From: Acanthornis magna
Taxonomy: Eukaryota > Chordata > Aves > Passeriformes > Acanthizidae
Length of the DNA stretch: 64,000 bases
Direction: 5' to 3'
Assembly (NCBI GenBank): GCA_036785705.1
Contig: JAWUZG010000032.1
Location: forward strand, 17,045,501-17,109,500
A program made the position numbers and the translations under genes. Numbering within the stretch: position 1 is the first letter of the stretch; each line of letters begins with the position of its first letter. The notes beneath the pieces are model-generated. The model was not told where the DNA came from. It did not search any database and saw nothing but the letters and a program-made list of their open reading frames with translations. Shown piece after piece: positions 9,861-20,250 of this stretch.

Positions 9861-12800
9861 TAGATTTATCTGTGTGATAAGAGCATTCAAAAGCTATTGA
9901 TACTATCTTTTAAAAAAAGTACTTAAAAGTAATTGTATTAAGAAATTCCAAATGAAGCATACAAAAACATTACTTCCTGCCATCCCTGATTAACAGTCAC
10001 TCGCAACAGTAATGCAGAGAAAGGACAGACACTTTTTAATATAACAGTGAATCCACATGCACAAACATACTCTAAACAGCCAAAATACAGTCTGTTCTAA
10101 CCTGGATTTTACTAATCTAAGCTGGGTAGCCTAACAGCAGAATTGACACTGTTCTTCAGTTTTCTTTGATAACTTCCCCAAACTATCATCTTTAGTTCCA
10201 TACTGGTTCAAATTTTTTCTTTTTCCCTTCATCCACACCATTCTGCCAGAATTTGTCTGCAGCATTCTTTGTATTAGGTTCAGTGAGAGAGGAGTATCAA
10301 CTCAACATTGAAAATATCACTTTTTATACCTCAATAACCATTCTAGCAACCTCCAACCAAATGCATACCCACATTCTGTGGTACCCACAGCAGGACAACT
10401 GCAGCTGCCCACAACCATCGTAGTTATCTTCTTAGCTGAAAGAAAACCTCAGAGCTACACAAAATCAATCCTTCTGACACCGCAAGAGTCTTCAGACAAG
10501 GCAACGGCACTCTGTGAGTCATGACACTGAAAGCACCAAGCAAGTCCAATGGTACAGTTTATGGATGCTTGACCTTCAGCTGGTGATGAGGTTTTTTCTG
10601 ACAGGCATTATCAATGCCATTTCCACACCAAAACTGAATCTCTAACAAGTAGATAATAATTATTAGGGACAAATAAAAGTTTTAAAAGTTACTTCTCATA
10701 GTGCATTGCACCCTCTGGATCAAACTATGAAGACCAGGTGGCGGATAGTAATTGGCCAAGTCATATAATGGGATTTTTTTGTGAGTACAAAACTGCATCT
10801 CTCAAAGAGAACAGGAAATTCCTCTAAGGACTCCCTCTTTGGAGAAAATGTTACTTTGGACCTTTAAGAGAGAATGCATTTAATTCTTCACTGGAAACCC
10901 TTATGAAACAGCACAGTAGGATATCGAATACAAAATGCATGTTTGGCTATCAGGATTTCTCAACTTTTTCAGACTTCAGTTCAAACCAGACCAGCTCTAT
11001 ATGTATAAAAGCAGAAATGTTCTTCCTGTTGGTAGGATTTATACAGACCAACTATGTTTGGCCACAATGCAAACTAAAAGGCTATTTAAAACTTCCTCAT
11101 CTGGAATTGGTGCAGATGAAGAACCATTTCATCATTTCACATCTGACTGCAGCATAAAACCCTGAAAAAAATATTTACATTCCAACTGTTTAGTTTTACA
11201 CACAAACCATTCACTCTTCATGTTCTATTCAGTTTCTTTCACACTGCATTGTCCAAAGTTAATCATTATTCAGACCAGGAAGCCAAAGTGAAAGGGACAG
11301 AAAACCTAAAAAACTTACTTGGTTAAAGATTTATTGCAAAAAAACCCCCCCTTTTTGAGCCAATGCTGGTCAAGCTTTAGGTTTATTAGATTCTGAGGAT
11401 AGACCACCAAAACTGGACCTTCGAGCATACAGCAAAGCAGAGGTGCATGACATGAGGGTTATTTCCACCCAAACACAATGACAAGAGAGTTGCTGACTAT
11501 ATGGATGAGCTAATCTCAATATAATGTTACAAAACTCTGCACTGACAGAGGCATCCAGCAGCTGTGTACAGCTGAAGCCAGATTATCTGCAAGTCTCCGG
11601 ATCTTGGTCCTGAGGACCACAGTCAGCATGCGTTGAAGTGACAGAAAACATTTTTTCAGAACTGTCTCCTAGAAAAAAATTTCCAAGGCTCCCTTTAGAG
11701 GATGCATCTTAGAGAATATACAGTATCTTTTCTTCTAAGAGATATTGTGGGTGCACACACAGTTCTGCCCTAATGTTTGCATCTCCCACCACATTTTAAC
11801 TTTTATTTAAGGGGAGATATAGCTACGGAGCAAAAGGGCATCTTCTGCATGGTTCTCAGCTGCCAGACTCCCTTAGGCAAAGCAGGTCTTAAATGGCAGC
11901 TTTTCATACACAACTGAGTGAAAATTCACTGAATTTAGTGTATCCACAATCATAACTCACAGCTGGGAGCTGCATCCACAAAGGTGTGTAGGAATTATGT
12001 TCCTGTCAATAGGACTCTGCACATGAATTATATTACAAGGAAAAAACTCTCATAACTTGTACCAGTCAGGGTCTTGACTAGTGGATAACACATGCTTAAG
12101 CCTGGTAAGATTAATAGACTGATGCAGTCAAAGGTCAGTATATAACGAGTACAGATACAATCTGTGGTCTCTTAAAAACAGGCAGGGCCAGGAATTACAG
12201 CCCAGAATAGGCACCTGGCTCTCGGAGCATTGACCTGAGGGGTATTGTCTCACAGCCTCTGCATGCAAGACTGTGTGAAGCCATTAGGACCATCGAATAA
12301 CTCTCTTTTTATCTCTGGGGGCATGAAAAACAGATCTGAGCAATCCAAATGAACAATTAGAGAAGACTTACCTCCAAAGTCACCCTTTGCCAGAATCAAG
12401 CAGTCTTCCTCCTCACCTGTTTTCTGCAAACCAGGGAATGATTGCAGAACATCAGACAGCTCAGCTGAGACGACCACAGCCTGACGTTTCATCTTCAGAG
12501 TGTCACGGTGTCATCCCAACTCAACAGCTGAATGCAAGCATTTCTACAAAAGCTGGAGACTGTCTGGTATTTCATTGCTAGCTGCATTTGAAGTCTTTGC
12601 TAGCCATGCTTCCTGCCTTTCTAAAGCAGAGGATTCCAGTTGCATGCCACCTGAGCATGTCCAGCATCGGTTCTTTTTGGTCTCTATCTATATGGTAGTT
12701 TTCTAAAGAATTCTGTGGTGTGCTCTAAAACATAGGAGTTTTAATTTGGTTAACTGTGATTGGGAATATTTACACCAGATTGGCAACTCTCTTCACTAAG

Positions 12801-14276
12801 GCACCAACTTTCAGATGGCTTGGAATTAATTGTCACATTTGCAACCCATGCCTAAACCTGTGTTAAGAGAACAGCTGTGCTCGTGCTCTTGCTAGACTAC
12901 CCAAGGGTATTTCAAGAAGATGGGGGGCTTGGCATCATCTAGTGGTTGTGTTTCTTCACAAAGCCATGATAAGTTCCTAAATCACAAAACAAAACTGGAA
13001 ATCATTGGAAGATGCATAATGTTCTTAGCAACTGAAATTACTGATCAAGATTTTCAACTGAATTAGATCAAGATTTTCGTAAAGAATTAGGCATTTTAGG
13101 CACTCCAGAATTTTGTTTTTCAAGGAGTGTTGCATCTTCCCTATCCTCTCCTCCAGGGAGCCCTGAGCTTTCACAGCCTCATTTTTCTAAGTCTCTGGTT
13201 TTGGCGACAAAGTAACCAATGTATCTTTTAAAGCAAGGCCCCCTTGTCAGAGTGAATGAAGGGGGTGAAATTGATAATGAAACAGAGGGGGACACTGATG
13301 CTCTCAGATTGCAGAATGGGTCTGAGATAGGGCTGCTATTTGTTTGCAGAAATGAAAACCTCCAGGGCTGAAATCCTGGCTCTGTCAAAGTAGAGAAAAT
13401 TTTACAATTCACTAGGTTTGGTTTCCCTCGCTGCATTGCTCTTTCATTCCTCTATGTTGTTCAATTTTTTCCCTGCTTCTCAATTCTCCGTTCAGCTTTG
13501 AGCCTCCTACCCACTGGGAAAACACTCCATAGTGAGCAGGATAAGGAAGAGAAAGCTGCTGTTCAGCATGAATGCTTGCCATCTTCTTCAGAACAGGGCA
13601 TGTTTACTCAACCTTTTAACAACATGTAAGGAATAAATATCCACTCATTTAACTAGCTGCTCACCTGCTCTTGCTTCTGGGGCTGGAACAGCTTGATAAG
13701 AGTGAAGGTGCATTGAAATAACAAACCTGATAACCACGGAGGAGTTATTTATACAGCTGAGCTCCACCAGGAAAATCTACAGGTGGGGTAAGGGACTGGC
13801 AAAAGCCTGTGTTTCTCAAGGGTTTTTGAGAATCCTTAAAGATATTCACATTTACACCTGCTGGTAACTACTGCTGGTTTTGTACAGTTTTTTTAGTGTA
13901 AAGACCTCTTCAAAAAAATAAATAAATTCCACAGTACTTGTATTTTATTTTGCCCTGGAGCACTCAGAATAAGCTTGTGGTGATGACAGCAAGTGTACCA
14001 ATTATCCTGAGAGAGCCACTTGGCCACCCAAAGGTGTCCACCTTGCTGTCCACCACTTGCACAAACACAGATAAACTTTGGGGGCCAGCAGCAGTTGAAC
14101 ACTAATTGACCTCTCTAAGGATTTGTGCAGCAACAAACAAGTAAGCTGCATATTACAAAGTGGAACTTGCTTAATTGGGTCCATCTTTGAAAGGTCTTAA
14201 AGAATTCAAAAATACACAAACCTCCTTAACAGGTAGAGCTCTAGGATGGATTCACTGATTTCAAATTACTAAAACA
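9861..14276. other. intergenic between GJA10 and BACH2
   Basis: Mostly AT-rich DNA with no recognised repeat or gene. A minus-strand open frame at 12250-12492 starts with ATG and runs into a good donor-like GTAAGT (plus-strand 12366-12371), but it has no recognised similarity and is treated as a finding only. Confidence 0.5.
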
Positions 14277-14851
14277 CAGAATCATAGAATCAGAATGGTT
14301 TGGGTCATAAAGGATCTTAAAGACCATCTAATTCCAACCCCCATGGGCAGGGACGCCTTCCACTAGACCACGTTGCTCCAAGCCCCATCCAACCTGGCCT
14401 GGAACACTTCCAGGAATGGCATGTCCACAACTGCCCAGAGCAACGTGTTCCAGTGCCTCATCACCCCCACAGTAAAGAATTTCCTCCTAATACCTAATCT
14501 AAACCTACTTTCTTTCAGTTTAAAGCCATTACCCTTTGTCCTATCACTGCATGCCCTTGCTAACAGTCCCTCTACAGCTCTGTTGTAAGCCCTCTTTAGG
14601 TACTGGAAGGTGATATAAGGTTTCTCTGGAGACTTCTCTTCTCCAGGCTGAGCAACCCCAGTTCAGCCTGTCTTCATAGGACAGGCGTCCCAGCCCCTCT
14701 GATCATCTTCCTGGCCCTCCTCTGGACTTGCTTCAGCAGGTCCATGACATTCTTATATTGGGGTCCTAGAGCTGGATGCAACACCCCAGGTGAGGTCTCA
14801 CAGAAGCTGTTTAGAGAGGGAGAATCACCTCCCTCAACCTGCTGGTCACAC
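14277..14851 (-). mobile_element. CR1 LINE, 3' fragment
   Basis: It begins with cagaatcatagaatcag (CR1 tail, reverse complement). CR1 sequence then follows for about 575 bp: 'taattccaacccccatgggc', 'gcctggaacacttccaggaa', 'ttcctcctaatacctaatct', 'ctccaggctgagcaacccca', 'ctggccctcctctggac' and 'acctccctcaacctgctgg'. It is a minus-strand, 5'-truncated copy; the open frame near 14373-14588 is CR1 antisense and not a gene. Confidence 0.93.
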
Positions 14852-15257
14852 TAATGCATTAATGTATTTATTTTGGTTTAAAAGGAAGGTGTTTCCCCTC
14901 TTCCCACCCTCCCATTAGCATTGAACAAAGCCCTACAAGGTAAGTATGTTGTCAGCTAAACACCAGATTCCCTTAACTATGTATGTGTCTGGGTTAATTA
15001 CTATGACAGTATTTCTTATTCTCCTTTAAGCCAATTCAGTTTCGTGCTTTCTTTCTCTTGTTACCTTTCAGAGCATGCTCCTAGAACTATCATCCATCAT
15101 GAAAAAGTAAGGACATTCTAAGGAGAAGAAATAAACTAAGGGATTGAGCACAAACTGCCTTCAGCAGAGAGATAAAAAGCAAATTTTCTGTTGCTATGTT
15201 CCCTTCTCCTGCTGCTATAATGCTAAATTGATAATACAGTTTAAAAAAGCAAACGTT

Positions 15258-15515
15258 TTATTCCTCCATTTCATGCCAATCCCAGCTGTACTGTACTCTG
15301 ACTACTGGTGTTAATGGGTAGCTCTCTCCACGACTCAAGATTTCTCTCACGTAGGCTGAGCTGGATCTTGTCAGTGTGTGCTGCCACTGCAGAAACAGCC
15401 TTGTGTCTTTGGGGGAACGTTTTGGGATGCACAACTTGTTGTGCATGCTGGTGGTGTTCATATCAGAAACCAGCCTGATCCACAGACCTTCAAGGTAGCT
15501 TAAGACCCAAGACAC
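15258..15515 (-). CDS. candidate terminal exon of an unrecognised minus-strand transcript
   Basis: I do not recognise the product. Read on the minus strand, a good polypyrimidine tract and acceptor (tgttcctttcttgtag) ends at 15516. From there a frame is open for 85 codons, beginning Val-Ser-Trp-Val-Leu-Ser-Tyr and ending Trp-His-Glu-Met-Glu-Glu. Its TAA stop (15258-15260) lies inside an AATAAA signal (15257-15262). The frame has no ATG at its start, so it would be an internal or last exon. It starts in phase 0 with GTG, the same phase and base pattern as the canonical BACH2 last exon, so an alternative BACH2 end is conceivable. It could equally be a chance open frame or a non-coding RNA. No upstream partner exon was identified. 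Confidence 0.2.
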   Translation of the reverse strand: MSWVLSYLEGLWIRLVSDMNTTSMHNKLCIPKRSPKDTRLFLQWQHTLTRSSSAYVREILSRGESYPLTPVVRVQYSWDWHEMEE

Positions 15516-16377
15516 CTACAAGAAAGGAACAGTTTGATTTGAAAGTAACCTGGAAGGCTATGTGGCCTCTATCTCTACAGACTTCAGCAGTCGATGAAAA
15601 AAAAGCCAGAGGAAACACTGATGGAATCTGAAAGGACAGAAAATTAAAGAGAGAAAAAAACAGCTGAAGAATTATCTGCTGCTCATCTGCCTATGCTAAT
15701 GCAATCCTCAAACTCAGACAGAACCTTTCCATGCTAATATAGCCTCCTCATAGCTAATGCTTTTGGATTCAGAACCGAAACTAAGAGATATCAGACAATT
15801 TACTTTAAGTGCAAAACATCTATACTTTTCAGTTTGCTGTTTGAGAAGATCACAACGTGATCACGAAGATCTTATTTGCTTCACAGTCTTATTAATTCAT
15901 ACGGAAGAACCAAAAGACAAGCAAAGCCAGAAGGAGCTCATTTCAGTTGGCAAGGACAGCCTAGCTCTGGAGGGCTGTATGCAGCCCAAGGAAGCAGCCC
16001 AAGAAAGTAGCTCTTCCACTAGTGTACCTGGAAAACAAAGCACCTTCTTCTGACTGTCCCTGATCCTGGTTTTGGCCGCATACTTTAAGCAGTTTTTATT
16101 TGTCAAGCTTATTACAGTTCACATTCACTATTACCTCAGCAGGGAGCAATGCCTGGAACAAGTTTGTTTGCTATGCAGCCTTCCCTGAGCATAAAAATCG
16201 CCCATGACTTGACAACTTTAAGGCAAGGCTAGCAGAAAGCACGACTGCAGGAAAATAAGTCAAGCATAAAGATTGCAGTGTTTTGGTTTTTTTTCTAGTG
16301 CACGATTTACATTCCTATTTTGCCTCACTAAAAACTCATTGACAATTTACCTGTTCATTTTTTAGTATTTTAAGGCT

Positions 16378-16403
16378 AAAAAAAAAAAAAAAAAAAAAAA
16401 AAA
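16378..16403. repeat. poly(A)26 tract
   Basis: Twenty-six consecutive A on the + strand. No processed pseudogene was recognised in front of it. Confidence 0.95.
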
Positions 16404-17550
16404 GAAATACTTGAAATGGTGGCCATTAAATGCCAGCAACAACTGAGGGATGGAGAAACAGCTTTGCTAAAGTACTTTGTCTACTGCCAGGCTGTGTAGA
16501 CGCAGTGGATGAAACATCTTCTGACAGATTCGATGGGGTGGGAAGCCTTCTTTATATATGCTCAACAGAAGATTAAAAAAACTGAGTAATGTAACTGGAA
16601 AGTAATGGTTGATTTTCTTCCATGAGAATTTTAAGACTGAAACACAGGCAACTTTCACTACTGCAGACGGAGGAGAAGGCAGCTTGCATCTCTAAGGTTG
16701 GTGGCCCAGGGAAGGCAATCCAGGGTCTCCTGTCTGGTGATAAAAAAGCCTGGGGACTTCCCTCTAGCAGCTTGCCCTCCTCCCCACTCCACAGGGGATC
16801 ATCCCAGCAAGTGTGTGGGCTGGGGTAGGACAATTGGTCACGCCATTCCCCTTCCCTGGGTCTCCTCCTGCCAAGCTGTTGAGCAGGCTCCCAGCTTTCA
16901 TCCGACACAAGGGGAGAGGTGGTTCATGTGGGAATCCCACAGCACGAACACCCCCTGCTACACTCTGTGCCCTACTTGTGGTAATAGAACCTAAAGCTGT
17001 TGTAATTTCTTCATTTCTTTCTGGCTTTCCTGATAAAGGTCTATGGCACAAGTTTCCTTTTTCAGAAAGGAACACGACAGAGATTTTTCAGCTGTTTTGC
17101 TCCTACAGAAACCCTTCGCAGTTTCTCTCAGGTCTTCCTTAAAGGGGAAACAAACCTCAGCCTCTTCCCTTACTTTCCAACAAGTACACTGGTGCTTTAG
17201 AAGACCAAAACAAAGACTGAGCAGAATTGCCTTAAGTCATGGACTAGGGGAATGGGCATAGATATGGCTTATTTGATCTTCCAAAAAACCTGATTTCGTG
17301 TTTGCAATGAAACACCATGGGCTGTTCCTGCAGATCAAATGTAACTGGATCCCTGGATCAAAGGCTACTAGTGAATTAGCAACAGGACCACGTGACGAGG
17401 TCTCTTCATCAGTCCAGAGACTGACCTGGCAGTAACAACCCCATCCAACTTACCCTCCTGAATCTCACCTACAACCCGCGTGTTAACCGAGCCCTGCAAC
17501 ATCGATTTCAGAGTCAAGATGAGGCAATTTACAATACATAATGATATGTC

Positions 17551-17556
17551 TTTATT
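17551..17556 (-). terminator. BACH2: distal poly(A) signal AATAAA for BACH2
   Basis: TTTATT on the + strand is AATAAA in the transcript. No stronger signal is seen between here and the next repeat, so this is the likeliest distal end, with cleavage expected about 15-25 nt beyond, near 17530. Confidence 0.5.
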
Positions 17557-17664
17557 TCATCAACAGAAATGGTGTCTAGACAAAATTCAGTTAACACTAG
17601 CAATTCAAATGAATGAAAAGGGTTGGGTGGTTTTTTTTCATTTTTGTTTTTTTGCACAATACTG

Positions 17665-17672
17665 TATTTACA
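17665..17672 (-). promoter_or_regulatory. PUF/Pumilio-type motif UGUAAAUA
   Basis: The transcript-sense sequence TGTAAATA matches the Pumilio consensus UGUANAUA. It lies about 110 nt before the distal poly(A) signal, a usual place for such sites. One 8-mer match is weak evidence by itself. Confidence 0.3.
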
Positions 17673-17773
17673 ATGAGTAAATGACATTTTAAATTCATTA
17701 GTTCATAGCAATGCTTTCTTCCAAAAAGGTAAAAATTCTTAGTAACAGAGAGTAAGCATCAACAGCCACCTCA

Positions 17774-17779
17774 TTTATT
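17774..17779 (-). terminator. BACH2: proximal alternative poly(A) signal AATAAA for BACH2
   Basis: AATAAA in transcript sense, followed by GU-rich sequence (gaggtggctgttgatgctt) resembling a downstream element. It is a good alternative to the signal at 17551. Confidence 0.45.
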
Positions 17780-19044
17780 TATACAATAAAAATCACAAGA
17801 AACCACAGTCACCTAGAAAAAAAATAAAGACAAGCTTAAGAACTAGTACAATAAAATGATGCATTGAATTAAGTTACATTAATCGCATAGAATTTGTGTA
17901 AAAAGTATGTAGAAAAAACACCTGATGTAACCTGTTACAGTCATTGACCAGTTATGAGAGGTACAGAGGGTTATACAGGTAGATATGTGTGAAAACTGTC
18001 CATACTGTTTGACCTGGGGAGGAAGAGAAGAGGGGTTGCACCCCCTTGCATACACTGATAAAACCCTGTTTTGAATATGGCCTCTGAAGTTTGTAAGGCA
18101 TATATAAGAGGTGCACTTGTAACCAACTGGTTCTGGAACAAACTCTTAGGGCATCCCCACCCTTGAAATCAAAGGTGATGCTCGGAACTTTGAGTAAACA
18201 ACCACGCACCGAATATCTCCAAAGTGTTTAGTATCATTCCTGCTGGTCTGAGGGATCCAGAGAGCTTCAGGCAGAGCAAACGCAGTAGTGAGAACAGGAC
18301 TGAAACCATGCACGTTTCTCTCGAGTACATCGCAGAGGCAAGGTACCACTGGCCCAGGCATGGGTCGCCAGCCACAGCCCCCAGCACGGGGCAGCTGCTC
18401 CCTCCTCTGCCCACATCCCAGAGCGTGGGCTCCTCTGGCTGCAGGGATGAGCCCACCGCTGACTGCAGCCCCTGCTTGGCTCCCCCCAAAACGGGGGGGG
18501 GGTCGTTTGGTTTCGTAGCCTGGGAGCGTCTCTGCTTCTAAGCAATCAATGAAATCAAACACTGCCAGTTGCCATTTCTATTTTGGGATGCTAGTTTCTT
18601 TCTGCATGCCCTTAATTAGCCAAAAGGGACAACAGTGGCACTGCATGAACCACACGGTGACTTTCACTTATGGCAAGGGCTCTGCCCACAATCACTTAAG
18701 TTTGTACAAGAATAGGAGTCATCTAGCTGGCTTTTTAGCAGTTGTTTGCTTGGGGTAATGAGCTTATAAAAAGATATTTTTAGCATTCCTTCCTGCCAAA
18801 AAGTGATTTTGTTTGCAAAATTGGCAATATTATCCGTGTAATACCTTAAAATGCATATCAATAATTGACTTCAATATAAATAATACCTATCTTGGTGGAG
18901 TGTAGGAAAATACTGTACACTTAGTCTTTGCAAGTAATGCCATTAAAATTTTGAGAGTAAAGGGAATAATTATTCTACAGACCACCAACAATAGATCTTT
19001 TAAATATACACACAGTATTTGAACATATGCATATACACATATAT

Positions 19045-19120
19045 TGTATCCTACAGCATCAGACCTGATGCCTGAGTCATAAAATACTCCAGGGAGTATT
19101 ATAAATATACATATATGTAT
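19045..19120 (-). promoter_or_regulatory. BACH2: stem-loop element A in BACH2 3' UTR
   Basis: Three inverted repeats follow each other: GCATCAG-AC-CTGATGC (19056-19071), AATACTCC-AG-GGAGTATT (19083-19100) and the palindrome atacatatatgtat (19107-19120). Between the first two lies TGAGTCAT (19073-19080), which is an AP-1/MARE-core TGACTCA in transcript sense. In RNA the first folds as a 6-bp stem with a GGUC loop. A related copy is present at 20185-20250. Confidence 0.45.
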
Positions 19121-20184
19121 TATAAACAGGAAAATACACAAACACACACTCTGACTAGAATTATAGATGTATGTATACATACATACACGTATTTTATATA
19201 TGGATGCAAAATTAACTTGGACTGTGTTGGCAGAGACAAAACTGAAATGAAGTCAAAATCTGTTAAGAAAATTTTTAACAGGAAAGAGAGCAGAAATTCT
19301 TTATGTTAATAGTTTTAGTTTCACCTCACTTCTGATAAAAATAAAACTGCTCCATACTTAGCAGATCCCCTCCTTATGCAAAGCCGCTGCTCATACCGAG
19401 CTAAAACTTCTCAAGGCAGCCCTAAAATAGAGACTTTTAAAATGCTGTAGCCATGGGCTACAACATTCACCCGGAGGCACCTTCAAAAGCATCTCAGATA
19501 AGGAAAAAAAAAGGTGGAAGCGGCACTCCTTGTTGCAATGGTAGAGGATGTGAAGTGGAGCAAAACATGAGCCTGTGGAAAGCTGGCAAATGTTCACTTT
19601 GTCTCACTGCAAAATTCACCATGGGTCTCCTATTCCGCAAACGCACCCCTTGAACTCTCTTCACCACCACAGCAGTGGATTACAAGACACAGGTGAGGAT
19701 GTGGTGTTGATTCTGGAATTGCAACACTTCACCACGCTCCTTCCTAGTGGATCAGTTTTCATTTTATTACAAGATTATAGTGATTCCAGCATGCAGATTT
19801 ATTTACTAGGCAATCATGAAGTCACATATTAAAAAAATTAAGTATATATCTAGGCATTTTAACTTCTATTTAAGCACTCTTTAGGGTACAGACTTGATGA
19901 AGTGTTGCACTCCAGATTAACCACCACACTATCAGCATTAATCATTTATCTGGCAGGAGTTAATCCACTTAGCAAAGTTACGTATCTCATTCCTACTCTC
20001 CTTTTTAAAGAGAAGTAGCAGTTAGCATACTAATCACTGTGGCTTGCTTTTGCAGCACATTTTACTTCCTTGGGAAAAAAAATAATACAGGGATTAGATC
20101 CAAAAATATAGTGCATCTTAAAAGCAGCATATACCCTCAGAAAGACATTTAATAAATTACTTGTACAATATATAAAATAATAGT

Positions 20185-20250
20185 TTTATACTGCAGCATC
20201 AAACTCTTGACGCCTGAGTCATCACGTTAGGAAGTCAGTGATATAAATAC
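20185..20250 (-). promoter_or_regulatory. BACH2: stem-loop element B in BACH2 3' UTR (related to element A)
   Basis: It shares with element A the order ct(a/g)cagcatca(g/a)ac ... g(a/g/c/t)cctgagtcat, then ataaata about 20 nt later. The inverted repeat (20196-20213) folds in the transcript as a 7-bp stem with a GAGU loop, using one G-U pair where the stem sequence differs from A. TGAGTCAT is at 20215-20222, at the same distance from the stem as in A. Confidence 0.45.

Larger units (their letters stand above)
14852..17529. other. intergenic, 3' of BACH2
   Basis: The stretch holds a candidate minus-strand terminal exon (15258-15515), a poly(A) tract (16378-16403) and a moderately GC-rich patch (16670-16950). 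No other gene is recognised. A donor-like AGG|GTAAGT on the minus strand lies near 17450, just past the BACH2 poly(A) region. Confidence 0.45.

Noticed and set aside
14373..14588. 71-codon + open frame
   Set aside because: It is the antisense reading of a CR1 3' fragment.
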